The position numbers were made by a program, and so were the translations under genes. Source: Nageia nagi (lineage: Eukaryota > Pinophyta). From it: a stretch of DNA of 64,000 bases. The notes below the pieces were generated by a model. The model saw only the letters and a list, made by a program, of their open reading frames with translations. It did no database searches and had not been told where the DNA came from. Positions within the stretch are counted from its first letter, which is position 1. Every line of letters starts with the position of its first letter. This document shows, piece by piece, positions 36,901 to 48,300 of this stretch. The stretch is taken from the NCBI GenBank assembly GCA_050084985.1, contig JBITNC010000001.1:28954001-29018000 (forward strand), given 5' to 3'.

Positions 36901-37470
36901 ATCAAACACATATAATCAATGTTTATGGGACTCATATAATAAGAGGGACCAATATTAATTAGCTAAATATCATTATCTAATTGAATACCAAAAGATGATA
37001 GATATAAATCTCCTAATTCTTAATTGGATATAAAGGTGGAAGTTTCAGACCCCATTCAAAAATTAAACTTCTTCACTCTGCAATATGTTTTCACATGCCT
37101 AACCTTCCCATACTTCCAATATTTTTTTGCAGACTCATCATGAGATTTTTATCTCACCTTTGACTTGGGTCAATCACTAAATTTATATTTATCTTTTATT
37201 TGGAGCACCCTCTCATATTTAAGGAATACTTGGATGGGCCCTCCATCAATGTTTTTCACATATATTCAGAAAACATGGATGAATTAACATCCTCATATGT
37301 CAATGAAGTTGCAATATTACCAATTGCTATAATTAGGCCTTCCCAAGAATTAGATAGGAAACATAACAAGGTAATACACTTATCTTCACTGACCTTAACC
37401 TCAATTGATGCAAGTTGATTAACCATCATATTAAATATGTTAAGATGGTTGACAATTAAATCTCCCTCAC

Positions 37471-37974
37471 GTTGGAATGTATAATGCATTATTATAAAGG
37501 TTTGTATTAAATATTTTACGTAAGTTCACTAATACTTAAGGGTATCATTTGATACCTTAAGTATTTAAGTGAATATGATAATGTAACTTGTCCTACACTC
37601 CAATTCATGAGCATGCCCCTTGGGTAAAAGGATGTGCATGTCATGCATTTGTACATTGGATAAAAGGGTGATCCAAAGAGGGACTTTGGCCTATAAATAG
37701 AAGGATCCCTCTTTGTGATTACACACCAATTGTGGAGTAAAGTTATGCTATAGGATAGAAGTGTAGAAGTTGAGATTAGAAGAATTGTAAGAGAGTTGTA
37801 TTTGATTTTGAAGTAAAGATCTAGTTAGTGGATGTACTCCTAGTTGGAGGAACCACTTTACATCTTGAGTTACTTTGTGAGATTGTCTTATTTGTGAGAT
37901 TGTTAGATGTGTATTGTGAGCTTTCAAGAGATCTTGGTTGTTTAGGAATTATCTTGTTAGTGTTAGTTCCTTCA
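37471..37974 (+). mobile_element. Solo copia LTR nested in the copia gag
   Basis: A 504-bp LTR, (T/C)GTTGGAATG...GTTAGTTCCTTCA, lies in the opposite orientation inside the gag of the 6.36 kb element, splitting the gag between REGDLIVNHL and its upstream part. It matches the LTRs at 17,360-17,780 and 5731-5895. It contains a TATA-like CTATAAATAGAAGGATCC near 37,692. Possible target duplication CCTCA/CATCA (four of five). No internal region remains, as expected after LTR-LTR recombination. Confidence 0.85.
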
Positions 37975-38416
37975 CATCACTCATCCTTAGGAGATAAAAT
38001 CTTCTTTTGGAGGAACAACTTGTTAATAAGAAATTTATATTGGTAGAAATCCTCCAACTTATCACACAATTATTTGGTTGTGTCTTCTTTTGAAATATTG
38101 ATCATAATTGAATCAACAAGATATAATATAGTTGTACTTCTTTCCTTTTGATCCAAATTCTCCCAATCTTCTACAAATTATTCTAATGGTTTCTTTCCAA
38201 TCACCTTCAACCACTGATCTTCATCTACCAGAAGATCCTCCATTTTAATCTTCCATAATTTGAAGCTCTTGCCATCAATCTTCTCAATCTCAATTCTTGA
38301 ATGATGAGACATCACCATTAAACTTTTAAACAATATTATGATAGATTTTACTATAACACAAATCTTATGCAATCTAGATCTAATTTCTCAAATGAACACC
38401 AAGCTTCAATACCAAA

Positions 38417-39349
38417 TGAAAAGGATTACCAATCTAGAAGATGATGTTATACTAAGATGCAAATAGATAAATACAAAAATAGCGAGTAAATAAATAATAA
38501 ATTTATCCTAGAGAAACCCTATGTGAGAAAAACTCCAACAAAAATAAGGAGATTAATAAACTACTTCAATATTGAGTTATATATCATATGTATAATTAAG
38601 CAAATCCATTTTTCAAATTATACAACTATATGTTAGGCCAAAATCTCATACACTCATTATGTAATTGTATTATTCATACTATGTTATGTTCAAGATTCTT
38701 GATTACAATATTCATACTATGATATAATATGTATAGGACATGTAAATCCCTAAAACCATGGGCTAAAATCATTTTCCCAAAATCATAGGCACCATAATTG
38801 ATATTAAAAACCTCCAATATCATGCTTAAACTAGCAATTGGATAAGCCATATCATTTTCCAAGGATATGAGCTATGTCATCTATAAAGAGTCCTCAACCA
38901 TATTGTTTGCTAAGGGTATGAGCCATGTCGTCCATTAGGGGTACAAACCATGTTGTTTGCTAAGATTCCTTAATCATGTCATCTATTAAGAGTATCATCC
39001 ATGTCATCTACCAAGATTCCTCAACCATATTGTCCATATCTTGTCCAACCATGTTGAATGACAAGGATTCTTATGATCTATATCGACTAATAAGGATTGC
39101 CCATGTTGATCGATAAGGGTACTTTACCTATGTTGAATGATTGGGGTTTTTACCTATGTCACATGGCAAGGGTACAATCCCTTATTGATTGATAAGGGTG
39201 CATTCTAGGGTAGTTTCCTCTCTTATTCATTGGGTTGAGATTCTCCCACCTTAACACTAGGCTAGCTATGTATGCTAGTATAGATAAACTAGTTCTAGTC
39301 ATCCTACTTGAGGTTGATCATCTCTGCATTGAATGAGGCATACTCAACA
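38417..39349 (-). repeat. 5' LTR of the 6.36 kb copia element
   Basis: 933 bp, TGAAAAGGATTACCAATCTAG to GCATACTCAACA on the plus strand. Its minisatellite (38,850-39,180) has fewer units than the 3' LTR. The primer-binding site touches its inner edge. Confidence 0.9.
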
Positions 39350-39690
39350 TAATATCACTTAGATCATGATTATTAAAACTTTGAATCTAATGATTGGGTG
39401 GGATGACACTTCTAATACTCATGTTGTTACGTTGCATATGATCATTAAAGAGGAAAAGGATTTAACATATGATTTTAGGTGGAAAAATGAGTTTGTTTTC
39501 CTCACTAATAATTAGAGGTGGGAGGTTGGGAGTGGTCAACTCTAACTTATTAACTTTGTATGTGAATAATTTTTTAAGATGGTTTACTAACATCATTATT
39601 ATTTTATATAGCATACCTTCAAGGCATAAAAAAACTTTTTATATTTTTTAATATAAAATATATAATAGTAAAAGTAATTATAGGGTTAAT
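39350..39690 (+). repeat. Segmental duplication, upstream copy, part 2
   Basis: Continues the match to 44,451-44,715: TAATATCACTTAGATCATGATTATT, AATCTAATG, ACTCATGTTG, TTTGTATGTGAATAA and TATAAAAT. The 60-codon frame here has no counterpart in the other copy and is not a gene. Confidence 0.8.
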
Positions 39691-40445
39691 GTTGTGTTTA
39701 AAGTGACCCCTAAGATGAACCTAGGTAGACATTAAGCAAAAAATTAACATTCAATGATATCTAAATATATAAAATATAACATCGAGGTAACAATAATCTA
39801 AAGTATTCAACAAATATGAAAATATGAATACTAAGACTATCGAAGCATATTTAACCCAATTGAGAAAAGAGACCATGAAAGATAAATACCTGTCAACCTT
39901 ATCTGGATGAATATGCAAATCAAAACTTATTGAATATGTGAATCTTAGGATGTGAAACTTCCAAATAGATGAGATAACTCATACAAAGCAACCCATGTTC
40001 ACATTAATGACTATGCCAGCACTAGGGATGGCATTTGTGCTTAGAGATACATCTATGCCATGATCCCTACAACTAAGCTTTGACAACCAAGATCCAATAG
40101 TAGAATAATAATCGATAAGACTAATCTAGCATATAGTAGTGAAATTACAAAATGATAGTGCTTGTGTGATATCAAATCTCTATCTCAGTAGGTGATGTCG
40201 AAAGACACCTAAATGATATAGTTGAGTGTGACTATTGAGATAAAAATTTGATAGCATACTCATGTAGAATGATCCTCCACTTATAAGTAAGTGAAATCCT
40301 CATTTACACGTTAAAACTTAGCTCGATGCTTGGGTAACTTGCACAAAATAAGAAAATTTAGATGAGAAGATGTTCATAAAGAGCAGATATAAGATATAAC
40401 ATAAATAATGTGATATAATGCCACACTTAATAAGATCACCTAATG
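39691..40445. other. Insertion of unknown type in the upstream duplicate
   Basis: About 755 bp have no counterpart in the downstream copy, where under 80 bp separate the same flanks. I see no clear inverted repeats, LTRs or coding frame. It may be a decayed transposon or replaced sequence. Confidence 0.4.
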
Positions 40446-41030
40446 GTAGTAAAAATTAAGTGTCAATTCTTAGCAGTTAGACCACACAACCCTAGCCACA
40501 AACCTCTCTCTTTATTTATTTATATATATATATATATATAAGAAAGGTTTAGTATTCAAATGTGACTTATTTTTGTTGGCGTGAAGTTCATGCACCTTCC
40601 ATCTATGAAAGATTAGGAAGCTACAATAGAGCTGAAAACTTATTTATTAAACTCCCACATCCATCTTTAAAATCAAAGAGCAATAATTATAGCAATAAAG
40701 TTATAGATCGCAAGTCAAAAGTGAAGCCCTTTTCCCCTCCAAAGTTAGTTGAAGCCCTTAAAGGATTCCTAAAGTGGCCAGCATCATATGTGAAAGAAAA
40801 GCCTAAAAATTAAGAATGTAAATAATTTCCTTCTTTTCTTTCATGTATGGGAGATACATTTGTTGAATTTGAAAATTTGTGAATTTGGTTTTTTTTAAGA
40901 GTTTGAATTGGTTTTTTAATGATTATGATATCCTTTTATCAATGTATCATATTGTGGATTTAAGGTATTCATGCCTATGTTCTATTTATTATCATTTTAT
41001 TTTAGTATAAATAATAAAGGAATGTAAATT
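40446..41030 (+). pseudogene. Broken duplicate of the first exon and 5' region of the gene at 44.9 kb
   Basis: The 83-codon frame at 40,562-40,813 parallels exon 1 of the downstream gene: TYFCWREVHAP against NFFSAGVRFLHP, then AENLFIKLPHPS against TENLFAGLPPPAS, DRKSKVKPFSPPK against DRKPEIKPSPPP and EALKGFLKWPA against VALKGALKRPA. The ATG used by the intact gene has been lost to a small deletion, and a TAA stop now sits just before the old splice donor (AAAAATTAAGAATGTAAAT). Similarity runs on into intron 1 to about 41,030 (GTGTATCATATTGTGG and TTTTAGTATAAA blocks). It has no later exons. Confidence 0.9.
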
Positions 41031-41236
41031 TTTTATTTTAGTATAAATAATTTGGCCCTCCAACTCATATTTCTTCTCCTAATGATTTTTCTATCTGAGC
41101 AAACTTATTTTATCTATGGTTGATACATATTGGATAATGTTCTTATAGTATAGGAAGGCACATAATGAGCTTGTTAAACGAATGAATGTACCCCATTTAT
41201 TAAGATTGAAAATATAAAGGCTTACACCTAAATTGA
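41031..41236. other. Short AT-rich spacer
   Basis: Nothing recognised. It ends in ATTGA (41,232-41,236), the left target duplication of the next element. Confidence 0.4.
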
Positions 41237-43574
41237 TATTGGAAATGGTTGAGCGCACTACTTCACTTTGTATTATTGCACATATAAATAGGTAATTACA
41301 TACTTAGAATACATACTAATCTTTGACTAGATTGTTCTAACAAACAACTAAATATACCACCTAAAATATTATGTATCCAAACACTCACTAAACATAGAGC
41401 TTGTTGAGATAAACTCAACTTATTACAAATATTCTTGCACGTGATATCCTTATCACCTAACTAATTTCTCCAACACTAATTTATCTAACACCCCTCTTAA
41501 TGAGAAATATCTAGATTTTATCATTAAACCATCATCTCATCTCCTCTGAATAGGAAGTGGCATCAGGCTTATTAACTAAACACCATCTTTAGCGATAATG
41601 GGCTCATCGATCTTCATTTGGAAATATTAGAATCACCATCATGAAATGTGTGGTGGTGAGTTGGCATCCACCATTACATTCTACCAAATAAGGATAAAAA
41701 CAAATTCACCTATCCAAGGCATTTGGAATCCTTCCCTCACAACACACATCCAAACAAGGGTTGGAGACCAAGCACATCCAATCAAGACTAATGGTAGTCT
41801 TCTTTCAATCTTCTCTCTAAGCTTCTAGAAGCTAGCAATAAAACTCCAACATTCAGGCTAATGGTATCCCTCTTCGAACTAAGCTTATGGTTGCCTGTAA
41901 AATCTTGCCATACAGGTTCTTGGCAACCTGCAATCCATGTATGAATGGGGATAAACACATACATTCACACATATAAATATTTTTTAACTTGACTTTACTC
42001 CATGAATGTTACTAAGCATCCTTATGGTAATCTCCTTATCTTATCAGATTACATGGATCACTAATCACTGTAACTGTCAAGTATCATAGAGAAATTTACT
42101 AAATACGATGTTCACTCTTATCGTTTGTAAGTCAAACCTTATGGAGAAAACTTTCAAGCCAAATGAACATCACTTGATCTTTCATCGAGTAGTGTCGTAA
42201 GGTAAGAGCCTTTTGTGAATTGGATCTTAAGGTTACCTTAGGATCAGGTTAGAGCCTCTACGTTGCATTTCCTTTCGTACTCATTCAATGCCTTTTTCTT
42301 TTTGTTCAATCAATGTAACATCATTAGAATATAATTTCTCCACTCTCCTCTTTTTTTTAAACTCCTTTCTAACAATAGTTATTCTTATTTGAAAAATATT
42401 TCTATCCTAAATATATACCTTATAACTCCAAACTAACCTAAAAATATCACATAAAATAACTTCCCTAACTTTCTTAATAAATAAAAAATATCTAAAAAAT
42501 AAATACAACTTATAAAACTAAATTCCCACATAAATAAAATAGTAAACACTATATAAACACTACCATGCCAAAAATGTTGGCCAATTTATCACCTCTCCGA
42601 CCCTACCAACTATCTATCATTATTTATCATTACCAACTCAACAAATAGAATCTTTATCCTCTCGTATGTAGTTCGATCAGTGAAGATTAAATCTCATTAA
42701 ATCCATACCTGTCTGTCTTCGACACGTTGTCAGCTTTGGACAACGTTTCTCCCATGTAGGATGTCTTATATCAGAGCCAATTTTCAAGAAACCACTCAAC
42801 TCCACGTGATTTTCTCCTTTGCTATGCATTAGATGTGATCTCAGTTTCTGTGAGCTTCAATGCAACCCCACAATTTGTGACTTTCCACGTTGTCTCACAA
42901 TCTACAGGCGTTGGACACCTTCATCTCGTGTATACATGTTGTCTTACTCTACTGGTTGTTCACCAGCTATATGCAATTTCTGAATGGTCTTCTCGTCTTA
43001 GCGTAAGACTTCCTTTTCTTTGGGTGTACAACTTTCAGTGTTCATTACAGATAGATCTCTTTCGATCATTGTGATTAACAAAATAAATCTATTTCACATA
43101 GGTTTTGTTGATTTTTCTACTATCTTTTCTCCTCAAATGTGATAGATACTGATTTTTCTCCTTTCCTCTATCAAATCTCCACATACAATAAAGTACAAAC
43201 ACAAACTAACTATACGATAAAACGAGTAAAGCTTAATCTACCTGTTTACAAACTAACACAGCGAAAAAAGAGTTTGTTGATTCTTCATAACCGGGAGGGG
43301 ACAACCTCACCAACCCGTAACCTGCTCTAATATCATATTAGAAATGGTTGACACACTACTTCACTTCATATTATTGTACATATAAATAGGTAATTATATA
43401 CATAGAATAGGATAATAATCTTTAAGTAGATTGTTGTAACAAACAATTAAATATACCATCTAAAACATTACGTATCTTAACACTCATTAAACATAGATTT
43501 TGTTGAGATAAATTTAATTTATTACAAATATTCTTACACATGATATCTTTAACACTTAATTAATTTCTCTAACA
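41237..43574 (-). mobile_element. Small LTR retrotransposon without proteins (LARD/TRIM-like), 2.34 kb
   Basis: Two LTRs of 239 bp each lie at 41,237-41,475 and 43,336-43,574, sharing GAAATGGTTGA(G/C), ACATATAAATAGGTAATTA, AACAAACAA(C/T)TAAATATACCA and AATTTCTC(C/T)AACA. ATTGA flanks both ends exactly (41,232-41,236 and 43,575-43,579). Next to the right LTR, reverse-complemented, is TGATATTAGAGCAGGTTA, a primer-binding site, so the element is on the minus strand. The ~1.86 kb interior has no gag or pol. A 79-codon frame at 42,835-43,074 is not recognised. It must have moved with enzymes from another element. Confidence 0.9.
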
Positions 43575-44257
43575 ATTGAGTGACACTTAATTATATCCAT
43601 GCTCAAAGCCCTAAGGTTTAGAGAGATATTTTACCTAAAGAATTAGTATTATTTTCTTTGATGCTTCTATTTTGCTTAATATCAACCAAATATAATGAGA
43701 AACTATTAGCCCCTTCTATTCCATTTGCTAAGGGTGCCTCCTAGCCCCCTCTCTATATATTCTTATAGTTGAAGGTTTTTATTATCTTCTTACTACATAG
43801 TAGTGCAAGGGCTCATATAAGGGATTTCTTTACCCTATAACACATCCCAACTCATCAATGGGTAGTTTGTTGATGACTCCTTCCTTGCTCACCTTTAGGA
43901 GAAAGACTCTTTGAAATAGGCAATTCAAAGCCTTCACATCTTTTTCTTAGCCTTAGGATCCAATATTGAATGGCATAAGGCCATGAATTTTAGACAATCT
44001 TATGTGGTTATCTTAGAAACAAATCCTTTTAGGAGAACCTCTCTAACTTCCATCTTCATATGTAGAAATTTAACATTTACTTGAAGTGGGAGTTATATTT
44101 CTATTATGAAAAACCAAAAAAATGTAATATTTTCTCAAGTTTAGATTATTAATTTTTTTTTTAATTATATTGATAAAATACAAATGCTCTTTGATGTCTT
44201 ATTGTAGATTTTAGTTCAACCCAATAAAGTATCTATGGAGGTAGCTCGTGTAGAGCC
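43575..44257. other. AT-rich DNA, nothing recognised
   Basis: Lies between the small LTR element and the intact copy of the duplicated 5' region. No gene or repeat boundary found. Confidence 0.4.
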
Positions 44258-45345
44258 TCATTAACCATTAGGGGAATGCTCCATGTATTATCAATTGGGC
44301 ATCAATTGAGAAGACTAAGTATCCTCTTTGGGTCCAAGGAGTGATGACCATGCTCAACACCTTGCCACCATTCTCCTTACCATACAATGGACCCTTTGAT
44401 CATTCTAGACAAAGTTCCTTGTTTATCTTCGAGTATTTCTCCGACTACTAGGATTAATATCACCTAGATCATAATTATTAACTATTCAAATCTAATGGTT
44501 AGGTGGAACATAATTTATGACACTCATGTTGCTACTCCACACATAATCATTAAAAAGAAAAAAGATTTCACATTATGAATAGAAGATTGAAAGCCATCAA
44601 ACTCTCATTTATTAATTTTGTATGTGAATAAATTTTTAAAATGATTTTCTATCATCATTATTATTTATATGATATACTTTGAGACTTACAAAAACTTTTC
44701 ACCTTTTTATATAAAATGTTTATATTTATTTCCTAATAGAAACACTTAAAAAATAAAAATAAAAATTATCATATAAAGTGGTAGAAGGAATTGTAGGGTG
44801 AGACCACACAAACCAGCCACAAGCCCGTGTCTATACATAACAAAAGGGTTTGGTAGTGAGATGCAACTTTTTTTCGGCCGGCGTGAGGTTCTTGCACCCT
44901 CTACATCTCAAGATTGGGAAGACAGCAGCCCCAGGTCACATGGAGGGCAACACAACTGAAAACTTGTTTGCTGGACTTCCTCCTCCAGCTTCAGAATCGC
45001 AGAACAATAACCATAGTAATAATGCTTTAGATCGCAAGCCGGAAATTAAGCCCTCGCCCCCTCCCGTAGCCCTCAAAGGAGCGCTTAAGAGGCCCGCATT
45101 AGAAGTGGAAGAAAAGCCTGCAGATCAAGAATGTAAGTGATTTAATTCTTTCTTTCATTTATGGGAGATCAATTTAATGAATTTGAATATTTGTTAACCT
45201 GCTTTTTTTAGGGTTTGAATCGTATTTTTGATGATTATTGTATCCTTTGATTAGTGTATCATATTGTGGAGCTAAGGTATGCATGCCTGTCTTCTATTTA
45301 TTGTACTTTTATTTTAGTATAAAGAATCAGGGAATGCGATTTTTT
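44258..45345 (+). repeat. Segmental duplication, downstream (intact) copy
   Basis: Carries the 5' flank, exon 1 and the start of intron 1 of the gene below. It matches 32,788-32,988 + 39,350-39,690 + 40,446-41,030 and has the unoccupied site GGATTAATATCACC at about 44,449, where the other copy holds a 6.36 kb copia element. Confidence 0.9.
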
Positions 45346-48300
45346 GGTGTTAGTGTACAGATCTTGTAACGACATGTAAGTTTTAATTTGTTGAATAATT
45401 ATGAAATGCGATTCAAATATAATCGAAAATGTTCGATTTTAGGGTAAACTTTTTAGTAAAACGCGTTTGAACTTGCATAAGGATTCTTGAATCTCCACAT
45501 TTTTATAGAGTTGTTATGGTTTCACAAGGGTAAGGGAATTCATTTCATTAAAGTCACATTTGAATTTTGGTGAGCTCTGATCAAGTTTCGCATATTCTCT
45601 ATTGTACATCATCAATAGATAGTTGACATATATGGTAAAAGTTTAATTTAGTAGAAATCTGATCCAAGGATTGAGAGTTAGGGTTTCAAATTTGTTCTCT
45701 TATCCAGTGTATGTTTGCTATCTCTTTTCAATAGATTTAACCAAGTAATTATATATCATCAACTATACAAGTTGATCTATTTTTGCCATACAAGGTTTTG
45801 GTAATATGTTATAATTTGGCTTCTTTACAACAAAATTATTTTTATCTATCTCGCATTCAGATGTCTTGGATTCTCACCTTTTTTATGGATCGATAAAAAA
45901 TTTGCAGGCTTACTTAAAATTTGGTCTATAAAACATTAAATCTATCAGATTTTGAAATGAAGGGTTTTCCCTGGCTTGTTCTGTATTCTAAGAAAGTCTT
46001 AATCATAAGTTTTCCATCGCATAAGCTTTTTTCAAAACCAGTCACAATATCGACTCATGATTGCTTTGTCATTATCCTCAATGCTCTGCAGCATGAAGTC
46101 AATCCAGTCACTTGGGAATCCACCATATTCAGTTCAATGATTGTATAATAACAAAATTAATTGATTTCCCTATCAGGTTTTTGATATGTGCTTTATTTAA
46201 ATTTTATTTTTCTGTTCCATTTTGTTTTCAAATATGGCCTTGTTATAACGAGAACAAAACAATCAATATTATGTTGAAATTGATTGTAGACATATAAAAA
46301 TTCGAACAGATATAGATGTTCTCACCGGGCAATAAAACAAAAAATTGAAAACCAGGTAAATTTGTCATTGTTTGGTTCATGATAAATCTATCTTTGAACT
46401 ATAAAAATTTTCATGTTCCAAAAACATCAACTGCTGAAGTTGGCTCATCAACATGAATGCTTTTGAAGAGCTTGTACGAGCATATTTTCTGGAGCTTCTG
46501 TATTTTACTATTTTACTTGCTCTAAACATTTCATTGAGGGTGTTTTGAAGATTGATTGGTGATGAGATTTTGTGAAGCATGGTAAACATGTGAAGATGCC
46601 TCCATACCTTAAGAGTTTTATGTCTCATGTGAAAGAATTCATCAAACTAGTTATCATCGTTTATGAGAGAAGATGCCTTAGGTTAAAGACCCATTGTAGA
46701 CTATAGTTGTTACAAGAAATGGTCCAGATGAAGAAAGTTGAAGATTGGTGTTGGCAAAGTGTGGAGCAACAATCATTACATGCTTATTAATGGTGTATTG
46801 TTTGTTTTCCATTTCATTCATGATCCTTACAATTGAGATAATTATATATATGCACAAATTCTTGTTGTGCAGGATTTATAGACCATTTGATTTTTACATG
46901 ATGTATTACGTAAGTTGCAATTTGTGAAAGGGAGTACTGCAAGAGCTTTTCTGCCTGAACACTTGGAGGTCATCTTACTTCTACCCAATATTTTGAATAT
47001 TTTAGTTCAACTGACACTGGTTAGTGGTTACTAGTGAAGACCGTTCTATGCATCAATTATGCTAATCGTAATGCAAGCAGTTTGCAAACCCTCATGTACT
47101 CTATGGACAGGAATATAATTACTTTCAACAATAAGAAACTGGTTGCAGAAAATAATGCGTTATTACTTCACCAGCAAAAGACCCTTGAGTGTTTGTGTGG
47201 ATCAATGACATGACCGTATGTTGATCATGATGTTTCCATGTAGATAGACAATTATTAGGGTGGTTCTGTACGATATATGTTGTTGTTGTTGAGCATCTGT
47301 GACGAGACTAATCAAGATGATTCTGGCAGTGATGATCTTCACTCTTGACATGGGTGCCTAGAATTGTGATGCTGCTGATTATAAAGCTCAACTTCAAGTT
47401 AAATTCTTAATTCAAATGGTGGCAGTTATGATGGTCTTGATGCATCTCTTATGTGTTGGATACAACATAGGTAACTTGTGCCCGGGTGCTAGCTTGAAAC
47501 ATGTTGCTTTGTTGCTTGGAACACTTCAATATGATTTGTCGTTACAAATTTACAATGTGCAGGATCTCCTCAACGTTTTGAGAACCTTGATCCAAACCCT
47601 TGTGAAACTTATTAGAACAGAGCATGATACAAAAATATTGGACATCTTTTACAATCTGAAATGTTACTTTTGGTTTGTCTTGTTTGAAGTGGTTGGGGCT
47701 TAGAGCTGCAGTTCATCAGGAAGCTGCTTGTTAGTTTGTACAATTTTTATGGTGAAGTCATCCATTCTTTTTAGTTGATCACAGTTTGTTTGCAAGAAGG
47801 AATTTTAGTTCTAGTTTGGATAGTATAATTCAAGTTCATAGGGTTACCTAACTTCATCTGTAAAGTCTTCAAATGGCCACTCTATTGATCATGATTGGGT
47901 AAATTACTGTGATTGCTATTTGTTGTACAGCATTTGGACTTAATTTTCTGATATCAACATGTTATATTACAGCATCAAAACGTGTGAGGTTTAGGATGAT
48001 AGTTGATGCAAGTGCAAAACAAGTTTTAGATGCCATGCAAAAGATAGCAACTCACATTGGAAATCCAATTAAATTCAGTAAGGCATCAAAATTGGCATTA
48101 CAGTTAATTCAAGCAAGGAGTGTCAATGCAGAAACTTGTGATCATTTTTTTGAGGTACTCCGAACTGGAATGTCCTCCTCAACCTCATGTACAGATCCTG
48201 GATTGAGAGCAGATTATCATGCACTTTTCTCTGCTGTACAAGATATACTTTGTGTAAGTTTTGCATTTATAACAAATAAGTGAGAATTTTATTGTTATTC

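Larger units (their letters stand above)
32989..39349 (-). mobile_element. Complete but dead Ty1/copia retrotransposon, 6.36 kb
   Basis: TAATA flanks both ends (32,984-32,988 and 39,350-39,354), and the unoccupied duplicate at 44.45 kb reads GGATTAATATCACC, so the insertion limits are exact. The 5' LTR is 39,349-38,417, the 3' LTR 33,966-32,989. Inner order on the minus strand: primer site TGGTATTGAAGCTT (38,414-38,401); gag N-terminus at 38,372-38,178 (KIDGKSFKLWKIKMEDLL); gag core at 37,460-37,256; zinc knuckle remains near 37,120; protease remnant near 36,960; integrase at 36,469-36,263 (VLYMIHSNVLGLVPTRSLGK); RT at 35,465-35,082 (CKWAYKKK, MDVKIMFLHGELEEEIYM). The usual RT YVDD part and RNase H are badly degraded or missing. 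The two LTRs differ at many sites, so the insertion is old. Confidence 0.95.

Noticed and set aside
40500-40545. (TA)n run as a regulatory element
   Set aside because: Simple-sequence run in the broken duplicate; the intact copy lacks it, so it is probably slippage.
44850-44939. Upstream in-frame ATG as start of the conserved plant gene
   Set aside because: The added residues look like translated 5' leader and the usual N-terminal block begins at the ATG at 44,940. The start is still not proven.
46377-46628. 83-codon minus-strand frame in intron 1 of the conserved plant gene
   Set aside because: No recognised similarity and no start context or splice support; chance frame in intron sequence.
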